Source: Acidobacteriota bacterium
GTDB taxonomy: Bacteria > Acidobacteriota > Vicinamibacteria > Vicinamibacterales > UBA2999
Direction: 5' to 3'
Assembly (NCBI GenBank): GCA_947482665.1
Contig: CANKJK010000014.1
Span: forward strand, 1 to 64,000
Length of the DNA: 64,000 nucleotides
Shown here: positions 44,025 to 53,917 of the stretch, piece after piece
How positions within the stretch are numbered: position 1 is the stretch's first letter
Layout of the letters: each line of letters opens with the position of its first letter
The notes under the pieces: model-generated
Database searches by the model: none
What the model saw: the letters and a program-made list of their open reading frames with translations, nothing else
Told to the model about the DNA's origin: nothing
Translations under genes and position numbers: made by a program

Positions 44025-44566
44025 TACTCCACGATAACAAGAACGGCACCCGCCTCGACGGTGGTCCCTTCAACCGCCTTGACTTCCTTCACGGTGCCGG
44101 CTCTGGCGGCCTTGAGCTCGTTCTCCATCTTCATGGCTTCCACCACGACGACCCCCTGCTTCGCGGCAACCTCGTCACCGACCTTCACGAGCACCTTCAC
44201 GACCTTGCCGGGCATGGGGGCGAGAATCTTCTGGGGTCCCTTGCCGGCGGCGCCGCCGTCCTGGCCGCGCCTCGCCCACGAGCCGCGAGCGCCGGACACG
44301 GTGGCGGGCACCAGGCGTCCGTTGACGTGAACCACCAGCTCACCCGACGGGCCCGCCTCATCGATCGCGATTTCGTAGCTGCGCTGCCTCACATGACCGG
44401 CCGATCCCGCGTCCGGCACGTCGGCCAGGATCAGGGACCAGATGCCGTTGACCGTGGATACCGTCGCGGCCTGCCGACGACCGTCCACGCTCACCTCGAA
44501 GGCCTGACCGTGCCGGGTCACCGCCACACGCCGGTTCCGGCCGTTGATCTCCACGTCGTAAATCAC
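44024..44566 (-). CDS. Acyl-CoA carboxylase biotin carboxyl carrier protein (alpha chain C-part)
   Basis: 180 residues. The C-terminal ~70 are a biotinyl domain with the biotinylated Lys in VVEAMKMENEL (about 147). The N-terminal ~90 form a BT/linker-like domain (MIYDVEINGRNRRVAVTRHG). Joined to the upstream biotin carboxylase (506 residues) it has the size of a one-chain propionyl-CoA carboxylase alpha subunit. Here the chain is split between two genes that overlap by 4 bases (ATGA). It carries the carboxyl group from the biotin carboxylase to the beta subunit. Confidence 0.94.
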   Translation of the reverse strand: MIYDVEINGRNRRVAVTRHGQAFEVSVDGRRQAATVSTVNGIWSLILADVPDAGSAGHVRQRSYEIAIDEAGPSGELVVHVNGRLVPATVSGARGSWARRGQDGGAAGKGPQKILAPMPGKVVKVLVKVGDEVAAKQGVVVVEAMKMENELKAARAGTVKEVKAVEGTTVEAGAVLVIVE

Positions 44567-46083
44567 GAGCGCATCCCCTCTGCACGGGCCACCGACGTCC
44601 AGCGGCTGCCGCGCGCCTGGCTCTGCACACCGGGCACGGCGGGCTTCCTCACGACCGTGCTGAGCGCCGCGGCAATGGCGGCAATTTCCTCGTCGGCATC
44701 GCCAGCGGGCATGAAGGGGGCTCCCTGCCGTTCCTTCAGCAACCGGTCCAGATAGATCGTGTCGAACTCAGCAGCCACGAACTCCGGCTGCGCAAGCATC
44801 CAGCGGTGGAACGGAATCGAGGTCTTGATGCCGACGACTTCGTATTCCGACAGCGCGCGGCGCATCCGCGCCGTGGCCTGCTCTCGGTTCTCGCCCCACG
44901 CGATCAGCTTCGAGATCATCGGGTCGTAGTAGATCGGCACGATTGCGCCGGACTCCGTCCCCCCGTCATCGCGGATGCCAGGGCCGGTCGGAATGCGCAG
45001 CGCCGAGATGTGGCCCGGCGAGGGCATGAAACCGGCATCGGGATCCTCCGCGATGATGCGGCACTCGATCGCATGGCCGTTCGGCTGGAGCAGGCGTGCC
45101 GGGTCCAGCGTCAGCTTCTCGCCGCGGGCGATCCGGATCTGCCACTGCACCAGATCCACGCCGCTCACCATCTCCGTAATCGGATGCTCGACCTGGAGCC
45201 GCGTATTCATTTCGAGGAAGTAGAAGCTCTCTCCGTCCTCGTCGAGCAGAAACTCGATCGTGCCCGCGCCGGTGTAGCCGACCGAGCGGGCGATGTTGGC
45301 GGCCGCCGTCGTCATCCGGACGCGCAGTTCCGGTGACACCTTGGCCGAGGGCGTCTCCTCGATGACCTTCTGGTGGCGCCGCTGGAGCGAGCACTCCCGT
45401 TCCACGAACGGCAGGACCGTGCCGTGCTGATCCCCGAGCAGCTGCACCTCGATGTGCCGGGCCTTGCCGATACGCCGCTCCAGGAAGATCGCGGAATCCC
45501 CGAACGAGGCGCCGGCTTCAGACCTGGCGGCCCGGATCGCGCCGGAGAGTTCCGCCGGCGACATCACCACGCGCATGCCCTTGCCGCCGCCGCCCGCGAC
45601 GGCCTTCACCATCAGCGGATAGCCGATGGACTCGGCGAGTTTCGCAATCGCCTCGTCCGAGACCTCCGCACCAAGGGCACCCTCGGTACCAGGGACCACC
45701 GGCGCGCCCACTTTCATGGCGACCTCGCGCGCGGCCGTCTTACTGCCCATGCGCTCAATCACTTCGGGAGACGGCCCCAGAAACTTGATGCCGGCGTCGC
45801 GGCAGGCCGCGGAAAAGTCTTCGTTCTCCGAAAGGAATCCGTACCCCGGATGGATGCCCTCCGCGCCGCACGCGCGCGCGACGTCCATGATCTTGTCGAT
45901 ACGGAGATAGCTCTCGCCGGGCGGATTGCCGCCGATGGGATACGCCTCGTCCGCCATGCGGACGTGCCGGGCCGCCCGGTCACACTCGGAGTACACCGCC
46001 ACCGACGCGATGCCCATGTCGCGACAGGCCCGGATGACCCGGACGGCAATCTCTCCACGATTCGCGATGAGAATTTTCTTCAC
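44563..46083 (-). CDS. Acetyl/propionyl-CoA carboxylase, biotin carboxylase subunit
   Basis: 506 residues. Biotin carboxylase fold: MKKILIANRGEIAVRVIRAC, HPGYGFLSENEDF, ATP-grasp Gly loop VAGGGGKGMRVV, catalytic MNTRLQVEHPITEMV and the C-terminal lobe (LLQPNGHAIECRIIAEDPDA). About 50 residues longer than AccC, with a tail (LKERQGAPFMPAGDADEEIA) like that linking to the carrier in PccA. It carboxylates biotin with ATP and bicarbonate. It overlaps the biotin-carrier gene by 4 bases and lies 79 bases after the beta subunit gene. Confidence 0.95.
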   Translation of the reverse strand: MKKILIANRGEIAVRVIRACRDMGIASVAVYSECDRAARHVRMADEAYPIGGNPPGESYLRIDKIMDVARACGAEGIHPGYGFLSENEDFSAACRDAGIKFLGPSPEVIERMGSKTAAREVAMKVGAPVVPGTEGALGAEVSDEAIAKLAESIGYPLMVKAVAGGGGKGMRVVMSPAELSGAIRAARSEAGASFGDSAIFLERRIGKARHIEVQLLGDQHGTVLPFVERECSLQRRHQKVIEETPSAKVSPELRVRMTTAAANIARSVGYTGAGTIEFLLDEDGESFYFLEMNTRLQVEHPITEMVSGVDLVQWQIRIARGEKLTLDPARLLQPNGHAIECRIIAEDPDAGFMPSPGHISALRIPTGPGIRDDGGTESGAIVPIYYDPMISKLIAWGENREQATARMRRALSEYEVVGIKTSIPFHRWMLAQPEFVAAEFDTIYLDRLLKERQGAPFMPAGDADEEIAAIAAALSTVVRKPAVPGVQSQARGSRWTSVARAEGMRS

Positions 46084-46162
46084 GTGCGCGCCAGTCTACC
46101 ATCGGCCCGGCGAGGTCTTCCCCAGCCGGGACGGGTGAAAAAGGTTCCCGCGGATGCCTGCC

Positions 46163-47704
46163 TCAGAGCGGAATGTTGCCGTGCTTCTTCGGCGGGTTCC
46201 GGTCGCGTTTGCTCTCGAGTGACGCCAGCGCGGCAATCAGCTTCGGGCGCGTCTGGCTCGGCGTGATCACTTCATCGAGATAGCCCCGCGACGCCGCGAC
46301 AAACGGGTTCGCGAACTTCTCGCGGTACTCGGCGATCTTCTCGGCGCGCGCCTTGGCGACGTCCTGCGCCGCGTCCAGTTCGCGCTTGTAGAGGATGTTC
46401 ACGGCGCCCTCGGCGCCCATCACCGCAATCTCCGCGGTGGGCCACGCGAGGTTCACGTCCGTCCGCAGGTGCTTGCTCGACATCACGCAGTACGCGCCCC
46501 CGTACGCCTTGCGCGTAATCACGGTGAGCTTGGGCACCGTCGCTTCCGCGAAGGCATAGAGCAACTTGGCACCGTGGCGGATGATGCCGCCCCACTCCTG
46601 CACGGTCCCGGGGAGGAAGCCAGGGACGTCCTCGAAGGTCACAAGCGGAATATTGAACGCGTCGCAGAACCGCACGAACCTCGCACCCTTGGCAGAGGCG
46701 TCAATGTCGAGCACGCCGGCCAGGTAGGCCGGCTGGTTGGCGATGATCCCCACAGGGCGACCGCCGAGACGGGCAAAGCCGACCACGATGTTCTTCGCAT
46801 AGAACCGGTGCACTTCAAGGAAGTACGCGTCGTCGACAATCAGATGAATCACATCCAGGATGTCGTAGGGCTGGTTCGGCGACTCCGGGACGACCGTATC
46901 GAGCGCAGCGTCGGCCCGATCCGAGGGATCGGCCGACTCAATACGCGGCGCATCGTCGACGTTATTGCCGGGCATGAAGCCGAGCAGTTCACGAATGAGC
47001 AGAATGCATTCCTGGTCGGTATCGACCGCGAAGTGCGCCACGCCGCTCTTCTCGTTGTGCGTCATCGCACCACCGAGATCTTCCTTGGTCACGTCCTCGT
47101 GCGTCACCGTCTTGATGACGTCCGGGCCGGTCACGAACATGTAGCTGGTGTTCTTCACCATGATGGTGAAGTCGGTGATGGCCGGCGAGTACACGGCACC
47201 GCCGGCGCAGGGGCCCATGATGGCGGAGATCTGCGGCACGACACCGGAGGCCAGCGTGTTACGCAGGAAGATGTCGGCATAGCCACCCAGCGAGACGACG
47301 CCCTCCTGGATCCGGGCGCCGCCGGAGTCGTTGAGCCCGATCATGGGTGCGCCCATCTTCATCGCCAGGTCCATGACCTTGCAGATCTTGAGCGCGTTGG
47401 TTTCGGAGAGCGACCCGCCGAACACCGTGAAGTCCTGGGCAAACGCGAAGACGACTCGGCCGTTGACGCGACCGCGGCCACAGACCACGCCGTCGCCGGG
47501 CACCACCTGCTGGTCCATCCCGAAGTCGCGGCAGCGGTGGGTCACGAACTTGTCGACCTCCTCAAACGTCCCCGGATCGAACAGCAGGTCAATCCGCTCT
47601 CGCGCGGTGAGCTTGCCCGATTCGCGCTGCTTCTTCAGGCGCTCTTCGCCGCCGCCGAGCTCGGCACGCCGCTCGTATTCCGCCAGGAGTGTCTTGGTAT
47701 CCAT
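46163..47704 (-). CDS. Acyl-CoA carboxylase (propionyl-CoA type) beta subunit
   Basis: 513 residues, a carboxyltransferase of the PccB/MmdA family: [40 protein letters not shown], the N-terminal oxyanion site [30 protein letters not shown], the C-terminal oxyanion site [14 protein letters not shown], and the end [10 protein letters not shown] shared with PccB. It transfers carboxyl to propionyl-CoA or a similar acyl-CoA. It sits between the transaldolase (2-base gap) and the biotin carboxylase. Soluble, in a complex with the alpha-type pieces. Confidence 0.96.
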   Translation of the reverse strand: MDTKTLLAEYERRAELGGGEERLKKQRESGKLTARERIDLLFDPGTFEEVDKFVTHRCRDFGMDQQVVPGDGVVCGRGRVNGRVVFAFAQDFTVFGGSLSETNALKICKVMDLAMKMGAPMIGLNDSGGARIQEGVVSLGGYADIFLRNTLASGVVPQISAIMGPCAGGAVYSPAITDFTIMVKNTSYMFVTGPDVIKTVTHEDVTKEDLGGAMTHNEKSGVAHFAVDTDQECILLIRELLGFMPGNNVDDAPRIESADPSDRADAALDTVVPESPNQPYDILDVIHLIVDDAYFLEVHRFYAKNIVVGFARLGGRPVGIIANQPAYLAGVLDIDASAKGARFVRFCDAFNIPLVTFEDVPGFLPGTVQEWGGIIRHGAKLLYAFAEATVPKLTVITRKAYGGAYCVMSSKHLRTDVNLAWPTAEIAVMGAEGAVNILYKRELDAAQDVAKARAEKIAEYREKFANPFVAASRGYLDEVITPSQTRPKLIAALASLESKRDRNPPKKHGNIPL

Positions 47705-47706
47705 GC

Positions 47707-48363
47707 CTACGCCTTCTTCGCTCCCTGGGCTTGTTCCCAGTCCTTGAGGAACCGCTCGAGACCACTATCGGTGAGCGGATGCTTGAACAGCTGCTCGATG
47801 ACCGACGGCGGACACGTCACGACGCCCGCGCCCATCCGTCCGGCTTCGATCACGTGAATCGGATTCCGGACGCTGGCGACGAGCACCTCGGTCTCGTAGC
47901 CGGCGTGGCCGAACAGGTCCACGATTTCCTGAATCAGATTCATCCCGGTCGCCCCGATGTCATCGAGACGGCCGACAAACGGACTCACATACGCCGCCCC
48001 GACCTTGGCGGCCAGCCACGCCTGGGCGGCCGAAAAGATGAGCGTGACATTGACGCGGGTGCCTTCAGCCGCCAGCGTCCGGCAGGCTGCCACACCGGCC
48101 TTTGTGAACGGCACCTTCACGACGACGTGCGGGTCGATCGCGGCCAGGTCACGGCCTTCCCGAATCATGCCGTCGGCATCAGTCGCCACGACTTCGGCGC
48201 TCACCGGCCCCTGCACCAGGTCGCAGATGCTCTTGATGATCGCGCGCGGATCGCCGCCTTCCTTCGCCATCAGGGACGGATTCGTGGTGGCGCCGTCCAG
48301 GATGCCCAGCGCGGCCAGCGGCGCGATCTCTTTGATGTTTCCCGTGTCCACAAACAGCTTCAT
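47707..48363 (-). CDS. fsa: Transaldolase / fructose-6-phosphate aldolase family
   Basis: 218 residues, the short transaldolase class (Fsa/TalC): [34 protein letters not shown], Schiff-base Lys in [43 protein letters not shown]. It catalyses dihydroxyacetone transfer or aldol cleavage in the pentose phosphate network. Which of the two reactions cannot be said from the sequence. It is cotranscribed between an FN3 lipoprotein (21-base gap) and the carboxylase beta subunit. Confidence 0.93.
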   Translation of the reverse strand: MKLFVDTGNIKEIAPLAALGILDGATTNPSLMAKEGGDPRAIIKSICDLVQGPVSAEVVATDADGMIREGRDLAAIDPHVVVKVPFTKAGVAACRTLAAEGTRVNVTLIFSAAQAWLAAKVGAAYVSPFVGRLDDIGATGMNLIQEIVDLFGHAGYETEVLVASVRNPIHVIEAGRMGAGVVTCPPSVIEQLFKHPLTDSGLERFLKDWEQAQGAKKA

Positions 48364-48384
48364 GAATGCTCCAGACTTCAGCGG

Positions 48385-49599
48385 CTACCGCGGCTCTTCC
48401 TCGACGTGATTCGATTCCTCGCTCACGTTGGGCTCGGGCGTCCGGTTGTCAATCGCGACGACGGCGTAAAAGTATTTCACACCTGGCTTTACAGCCGCAT
48501 CCCTATACCGGGTTACGGTCACCGGTTCTGCGGTCAGCCGCTGAAGCGGGGCACCGGAGCGGTCAGCGCGCAACACGTGATACCCGGCCAGGTCCTGTTC
48601 GTCGTTCGCTTCCCAGATCAGATCGATCGCATCGGCGGAGGGTAACGCCGCCAACTGCTTCGGCGCGGCCGGCGGAAACGTGTCAGCGGGTGTCACGCAG
48701 TGCTCGGGGGCGGGTCCCCCTTCGGCCACGCGCCCGTCCCCGCTGAAGACGCTCCGCACCGTGACGCAGGTCTCAACGCCGAAGACCACCGGCATGGTGA
48801 AGGTGGTCTTGGCCAGTGGTGCGGCATTGACCGGCGCTGGCCGTACCGTGCCGGCCACACGCACCACCGCGGCGGGCGCCGGTGTGGCGGGTGTCTCGCC
48901 GGATCGATAGACGTTGTAGCGCCAGGGAGAGGCATCGAGCGCGACCGGAGCCACGGCGATTGCGCGCGACGCCGCACGCTGCGCCGCCAGCCATGCATCC
49001 CCGTCGGAAGGCGGCGCCCACGTGAGCGTGAGGACGGACGCGTCGTAGGTCACGTCGAGATCGGCGGGCGGACCCGGGCGCGACGTCAGGTCTACGTCGG
49101 CCACTGTCCCGACGGGTCCGGACTTCTCTTTTGCGCCTAACGGGATGGCGACATAGAACCGCCGGAGCGGCACCGACGCCGGTCCAGTCTGCGGCTCCGA
49201 CGCCGCGGTCATCGCCGCGGAATCGAGATGGTCATGCACGGAGATCTGAAGAGGCAGGCTGGTGTCAGCCGCCCGGTCTGTCGAGACACCGACCGCGTCG
49301 GGGGCCACATCGACGCGGCCGATCCGGGTGCCCAGCTCGGCCCACTTCTGCCGCGGCGGCGGCGTGCGGCCCGTGACGGCCCAGACCTCGACCCCCACGG
49401 TCGCAACGGGCTGAGAGCCATCGATATTCCGCTCCGGCAAGGTCGCGATGACGAAGACGTCATCCCCGACGCGCTGCGCGCTGATCGTCGTGACCGCCGC
49501 GGGAATGCGAACGATGGGCGGCAGGGGCGGCCCCTTCTTTCCACAGGCCGTCGCGCCCAGGGCGAGCGCCGCCACGACGACCCATGCGCGCCGCAGCAT
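48385..49599 (-). CDS. FN3-domain lipoprotein with LptM-like start
   Basis: 404 residues. Signal and lipobox (VVVAALALGATACGKKGPPL) give a lipid-anchored Cys followed by GKKGPPLPP, a motif shared with LptM-type small lipoproteins. Two to three fibronectin type III-like beta domains follow (PPADLDVTYDASVLTLTWAP near 185; LPSADAIDLIWEANDEQDLA near 330, ending YFYAVVAIDNRTPEPNVSEE). Role unknown, perhaps envelope protein binding. Its ATG overlaps the hslU stop by one base (TGATG); an earlier GTG at 49602 is unlikely. Confidence 0.88.
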   Translation of the reverse strand: MLRRAWVVVAALALGATACGKKGPPLPPIVRIPAAVTTISAQRVGDDVFVIATLPERNIDGSQPVATVGVEVWAVTGRTPPPRQKWAELGTRIGRVDVAPDAVGVSTDRAADTSLPLQISVHDHLDSAAMTAASEPQTGPASVPLRRFYVAIPLGAKEKSGPVGTVADVDLTSRPGPPADLDVTYDASVLTLTWAPPSDGDAWLAAQRAASRAIAVAPVALDASPWRYNVYRSGETPATPAPAAVVRVAGTVRPAPVNAAPLAKTTFTMPVVFGVETCVTVRSVFSGDGRVAEGGPAPEHCVTPADTFPPAAPKQLAALPSADAIDLIWEANDEQDLAGYHVLRADRSGAPLQRLTAEPVTVTRYRDAAVKPGVKYFYAVVAIDNRTPEPNVSEESNHVEEEPR

Positions 49600-50975
49600 C
49601 ACAGGATGTAACGCGAGAGGTCCTCGTTCTTGACGACCTCTCCCAGCATGCGATCGACATACGCCTCATCGATCACCACGGTGCGCACACCGAGATCGGC
49701 ACTCTCAAACGAAACCTCGTCGAGGAGGCGTTCCATGACCGTGTGCAGCCGCCTGGCGCCGATGTTCTCCGTCCGCTCATTGACGCGCACGGCATAGTCT
49801 GCGATACGGGCCACGGCGTCGTCCGTGAACTGGAGCTGCACCCCTTCAGTCTGAAGCAGTGCGGTGTACTGCCGGATGAGCGCGTTCTTCGGCTCGGTGA
49901 GAATACGAACGAAGTCCTGCCGCGTCAGCGCCTCCAACTCCACACGGATCGGGAACCGGCCCTGCAGCTCAGGAATCAAATCTGACGGCTTCGAGACGTG
50001 AAACGCGCCGGCCGCGATGAACAGGATATGGTCCGTCTTGACCATCCCGTGCTTCGTGGTCACCGTCGTGCCCTCCACGATGGGCAGAATGTCCCGCTGA
50101 ACGCCCTCGCGGCTCACATCCGGCCCGTGTCCCGAGCCTCCGTCCCGGCTCGCGATCTTGTCGATTTCGTCCACGAAGACGATGCCGCTCTGCTCGACGC
50201 GCTCAATCGCCAGGCGCGCCACCGACTCGGCATCAATGAGCTTCTGCTGTTCTTCCTCGGCGAGCGTCCGCAGCGCATCCGGCACACGCAGCTTCCGCCG
50301 CTTGCCGCGTCCGCCGAACCACGAGCCCATCACATCCTTGAGGTTGGCGCCCATCTCTTCGGGAGAGGTGCCGGCCACGACCTCGAAGGACGGCATGGCC
50401 GCGGGCGCGCTGTCGAGTTCGACCGTCCGCTCGTCGAGGCGCCCCGCCCGCAGGTCCTCGCGCAGTCGCTCGCGCGTGCGTGCCATCGGGTCAGGCAGCC
50501 CACCCGCATCGGCCTGGGGGCGCTGCCCTGGCAGCAGCAGGTCCAGGAGGCGATCTTCTGCCGCCGCCTTCGCCCGGTCCACGACGCCGGCCGTCAACTC
50601 GCCACGCACCATCGTCACGGCGAGCTCGACGAGGTCCCGCACCATCGACTCGACGTCGCGGCCGACGTACCCGACCTCCGTGAACTTGGACGCCTCCACC
50701 TTGATGAACGGCGACTGCGCCAGCCGCGCGAGCCGGCGCGCGATCTCGGTCTTGCCGACTCCCGTCGGGCCGATCATCAGGATGTTCTTGGGCGTGATCT
50801 CCTGGGCCAGTTCCGGCGGCAGCTTCTGCCGGCGCGTCCGGTCCCGGAGCGCGATCGCGACGGCACGCTTCGCGCCCGCCTGTCCGACGACGTGCTTGTC
50901 GAGCTCGGCCACGACCTCGCGAGGCGAGAGACTTCCGAGCGCGCTGGTGGTCCGTTCAGGCAGGGGAATCGACAT
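49599..50975 (-). CDS. hslU: ATP-dependent protease ATPase subunit HslU
   Basis: 458 residues, close to other HslU proteins. AAA+ unfoldase: [20 protein letters not shown], Walker [10 protein letters not shown], pore loop near [14 protein letters not shown], an inserted I-domain (~110-240), Walker [13 protein letters not shown], sensor region [15 protein letters not shown], arginine sensor [16 protein letters not shown], and the C-terminal tail SRYIL that docks into HslV. It forms hexamers that unfold substrates for HslV. A TTG at 50984 precedes the chosen ATG at 50975. It is 24 bases behind hslV. Confidence 0.97.
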   Translation of the reverse strand: MSIPLPERTTSALGSLSPREVVAELDKHVVGQAGAKRAVAIALRDRTRRQKLPPELAQEITPKNILMIGPTGVGKTEIARRLARLAQSPFIKVEASKFTEVGYVGRDVESMVRDLVELAVTMVRGELTAGVVDRAKAAAEDRLLDLLLPGQRPQADAGGLPDPMARTRERLREDLRAGRLDERTVELDSAPAAMPSFEVVAGTSPEEMGANLKDVMGSWFGGRGKRRKLRVPDALRTLAEEEQQKLIDAESVARLAIERVEQSGIVFVDEIDKIASRDGGSGHGPDVSREGVQRDILPIVEGTTVTTKHGMVKTDHILFIAAGAFHVSKPSDLIPELQGRFPIRVELEALTRQDFVRILTEPKNALIRQYTALLQTEGVQLQFTDDAVARIADYAVRVNERTENIGARRLHTVMERLLDEVSFESADLGVRTVVIDEAYVDRMLGEVVKNEDLSRYIL

Positions 50976-50999
50976 GCCGTCCAATCGCCGCGGAGCGGC

Positions 51000-51527
51000 T
51001 TAGAGTTCCTCGAGCGTCAGGTGGGTATTGGTGTAGATGCAGATGTCGGCCGCGATGGCCATCGCTTCCTGAGCAATCCCGCGGGCATCCAGTGTGCTGT
51101 GCCGCACCAGCGCGCGGGCCGCCGCCGTGGCATAGGGTCCGCCGGAGCCAACCGCGACGATACCGTCGTCGGGCTCGATGAGGTCGCCCGTGCCCGACAG
51201 CAGGAACGTCGTCGCGTGGTCGGCCACGATGAGCATGGCTTCGAGCCGCCTGAGGGCGCGGTCACTGCGCCAGTCGCGCGCCAACTCGACCGCAGCCCGC
51301 TCAAGGTTGCCCCGGTACTGGTCAAGCTTGGCCTCGAACCGGGAAAACAGCGAGAAGGAGTCCGCGGCAGACCCGGCGAAGCCCGCAAGAATCGTATCGT
51401 TGTGGAGTCGGCGAATCTTCCGGGCGCCGTGCTTGACCACGGTGGTGCCAAGCGTCACCTGCCCATCACCGGCGAGCACCGTCCGCCCCTGATGGCGGAC
51501 AGCCAAGATCGTGGTGGCGTGAAACAC
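51000..51527 (-). CDS. hslV: ATP-dependent protease proteolytic subunit HslV
   Basis: 175 residues. The catalytic Thr begins the mature chain [20 protein letters not shown] after a 4-residue MFHA propeptide. Lys appears in [10 protein letters not shown] and the Ser/Gly site in [14 protein letters not shown]. Peptidase family T1B, dodecameric. The GTG at 51527 gives the short propeptide seen in other HslV proteins; an upstream GTG at 51554 would add nine residues. First gene of the long minus-strand run towards tamA. trmFO and xerC, its usual neighbours, lie about 11 kb away. Confidence 0.96.
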   Translation of the reverse strand: MFHATTILAVRHQGRTVLAGDGQVTLGTTVVKHGARKIRRLHNDTILAGFAGSAADSFSLFSRFEAKLDQYRGNLERAAVELARDWRSDRALRRLEAMLIVADHATTFLLSGTGDLIEPDDGIVAVGSGGPYATAAARALVRHSTLDARGIAQEAMAIAADICIYTNTHLTLEEL

Positions 51528-51657
51528 CTTCGCAGTATAGAGCCGGGCTGTCACCCTGGGTGAGCAGGCGTCCTCAGATCACGGCACTCCGGACAGGCGT
51601 CCATCTCTGGACTGCGAGAATATGGGCCAGAAACGCCTCGGCCCTCGCGGGAAGAAG

Positions 51658-51673
51658 TGGCAAGCAGGTTGCT
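51658..51673 (+). promoter_or_regulatory. Sigma-54 promoter of the PEGA lipoprotein
   Basis: TGGCAAG-CAGG-TTGCT matches the -24/-12 consensus TGGCAC-N5-TTGC at all key positions, with GG at 51659-51660 and GC at 51671-51672, exactly 10 bases apart. It is 27 bases before the ATG at 51700. Two sigma-54 activators are encoded in the window. Confidence 0.8.
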
Positions 51674-51699
51674 CTAGGAAATCGTGAAGGAGAATTTCC

Positions 51700-52494
51700 A
51701 TGACTCAACGCCTGACGGCACTCGTCATCGCCGGCCTGCTCGCCGGCTGCGGACAGGCCCTCGCGGGCCAGGAATCGGAAGCCGCGGCCCACGACCGGCA
51801 CGCCGCCGGTGAAGGAGCGCGGGTGAATCCGCGTTTTGAGCGGGCAGAGCGGGCTCGGCCCCAGGCTCCCGTGACCAACGCCTCTCCTGAGCAGGTAGCC
51901 AGACCAGTTCGCCCGGAGGCGACCGAGCATCGCGACCAACCAACCCAGCCACGTCCCCGGGTGTTTGAACAGCGGCGCCACGGCGGCGGCAGCACCGTGA
52001 TCATCGAGGGCCGCGGTGGCCGCGGTCGGGCAGCGGGCCCGCCACCGCGAGTCTATGAGCTGCGGCCGCGCGTCGAGGCACGGGCGCGGGTGACCGTCGC
52101 ACCACGCCGGTTCTACCCCTATGCCTATGGTGGGTTCGGCCTCGGCTATTACTACTACGACCCGTACTGGTCGCCCTGGGAAACACGGGGCGGGCGGGGG
52201 TATCCGCGCGGTGTCTACGGCACCTACGATAGTCGCCGCGACAACCTCGGCAGAGTCCGCCTCGATGTGCGAGGCCCTCGTGATGCGACGGTGCTCGTGG
52301 ACGGCTACTACGCCGGAACGCTGGATGACTTTGACGGCGCCTTACAGGGTCTGGACCTGGAGTCCGGCGCCTATCGCATCGAAGTGGAAGCCGATGGGTT
52401 CGAACCGCTGGTCTTTGACACACGCATCTCTGACGGCCGGAGCATCACGCTGCGCGGCGCGATGCGGCGAGCCGACGATCGGGACGACCAGTAA
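51700..52494 (+). CDS. PEGA-domain lipoprotein
   Basis: 264 residues. Signal peptide with lipobox (LVIAGLLAGC), then Arg/Pro/Gly-rich low-complexity (~25-130) and a Tyr/Gly stretch (YAYGGFGLGYYYYDPYWSPW). A PEGA domain occupies about 180-255 (VRLDVRGPRDATVLVDGYYA, LQGLDLESGAYRIEVEADGF). PEGA domains are periplasmic beta domains thought to bind peptidoglycan-associated or S-layer-like partners. AAGGAG precedes the ATG at 51700. The upstream sigma-54 promoter suggests stress- or nutrient-dependent induction. Convergent to the permease gene. Confidence 0.9.
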   Translation: MTQRLTALVIAGLLAGCGQALAGQESEAAAHDRHAAGEGARVNPRFERAERARPQAPVTNASPEQVARPVRPEATEHRDQPTQPRPRVFEQRRHGGGSTVIIEGRGGRGRAAGPPPRVYELRPRVEARARVTVAPRRFYPYAYGGFGLGYYYYDPYWSPWETRGGRGYPRGVYGTYDSRRDNLGRVRLDVRGPRDATVLVDGYYAGTLDDFDGALQGLDLESGAYRIEVEADGFEPLVFDTRISDGRSITLRGAMRRADDRDDQ

Positions 52495-52506
52495 GTTCGG
52501 CTCGAG

Positions 52507-53907
52507 CTAGGCCGCCGGTCCCCGGCGTCTGAACCAGGCGTAGAGCGGAAGACCCGCCGCGATCACGACCAGCCCGGCCCCGGTGGGGCCGGGCTGCCTG
52601 ATCAGCCCGTTCACGAGAATGCCGGCACTGACCAGCACATAGAGAGCCGGCAGCCAGGGATATCCCCACGTGCGAAACGGCCGTGGCGCCGCAGGCTCCC
52701 GCACCCGCAAGACAAACAGCGCCGCCACCGCGATCCCGGAAAACAGCACGAGCGCGAAGCCCGTGTAGCTGACCAGTGCGTCCGTCGCATCGCCAGCCAG
52801 CACCAGCAGCACGCTCCAGACCGCCTGCGCCACGATGGCTGCCGCGGGCGTCTGATATCGCGGATGGATACGGCCCGCCGCGGGCAGAAAAGCGCCATCA
52901 CGGGCCATGGCGAAGTACACCCGGGGCCCGGCAAACGTCATCGCACTGATGCTGGCGGACAGGCTGATCAGGGCCACGATGCCCATGACGTTCCCAGCCA
53001 CGGCCCCCAGCAACCGCTCGGCCACGACATCGAGGACACTGCCCTTGATGGCCGCCAGCTCCCCGACCGGCCAGACGTAGAGATAGATCGCGTTCAACGC
53101 GAGGTAGAGCACGGCCACGCCGGCAGTCCCCATGGCCAGCGCGCGGGGGACATTGCGCCCAGGGTTCCGGATCTCTTCGGCGACATACGACGCCGCATTC
53201 CAACCGGAGTAGGTGAACATCACGGGAATCAACGCCAGCAGCCACCCGGTGGCGGGCACGTGCCCCGTCACGACCAGATGCCCGGCATCGCCAGCACCGA
53301 AGCCCACGGCCATCACCACAAACGCCACCAGCGCCGTGACCTTGAGCGACGCGAGCAGATTTCCCACCGCACGGCCAGGCCCGACGCCACGCCGGTGCAC
53401 CGCGGCCATGAGCGCAATGAGCGCGATCGCCGTCAGCGTTCTGGGTGAGAGGGTGAACGTCAGCACGCCAGGCACGGGCGACACCGTCAGATACGGCGTG
53501 GCATCAGCCGCCCAGGGGACGAAGCGTCCCAGGTAGAACGCGAACACCAGGGCACTGGTCGCGATGGCGCCCGAGAACCCGGCGACGAAGGACGTCCAAC
53601 CGGTGAGAAACGCGGCGACGGGGCCGAACGCCCGGCGGAGATAGACATACTCGCCACCGGCGCGTGGCGTCATGGCCGCCAGTTCGGCATAGGCCAACGC
53701 ACCGGCGAACGCCAGCGCACCGCCCGCGAGCCAAATCAGCAGGAACAGCGGAGCGCTCGGCACAGAGGCCGCAACCTGCGGGGGCGTGAAGAGAATGCCA
53801 CCGCCGATGACGTTCGACACGATGATGGCGGCCGCGTCGAACGGACCGAGCCGCCTGGCGAGTCCCTCTGGCGCAGACGGTTCGGACGAAGCGGGAGTGG
53901 CGGGCAC
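52507..53907 (-). CDS. APC-family amino acid permease
   Basis: 466 residues with about twelve TM helices. TM1 holds the substrate motif IIVSNVIGGGILFTPP. TM6-7 follow VMFTYSGWNAASYVAEEIRN, and TM8 ISAMTFAGPRVYFAMARDGA, all typical of APC/LAT-type carriers. It imports an amino acid or related amine; specificity unknown. It lies on the strand opposite the PEGA gene and 10 bases from the next lipoprotein. The C-terminus ends in basic FRRRGPAA. Confidence 0.93.
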   Translation of the reverse strand: MPATPASSEPSAPEGLARRLGPFDAAAIIVSNVIGGGILFTPPQVAASVPSAPLFLLIWLAGGALAFAGALAYAELAAMTPRAGGEYVYLRRAFGPVAAFLTGWTSFVAGFSGAIATSALVFAFYLGRFVPWAADATPYLTVSPVPGVLTFTLSPRTLTAIALIALMAAVHRRGVGPGRAVGNLLASLKVTALVAFVVMAVGFGAGDAGHLVVTGHVPATGWLLALIPVMFTYSGWNAASYVAEEIRNPGRNVPRALAMGTAGVAVLYLALNAIYLYVWPVGELAAIKGSVLDVVAERLLGAVAGNVMGIVALISLSASISAMTFAGPRVYFAMARDGAFLPAAGRIHPRYQTPAAAIVAQAVWSVLLVLAGDATDALVSYTGFALVLFSGIAVAALFVLRVREPAAPRPFRTWGYPWLPALYVLVSAGILVNGLIRQPGPTGAGLVVIAAGLPLYAWFRRRGPAA

Positions 53908-53917
53908 GAGGCCGAGC

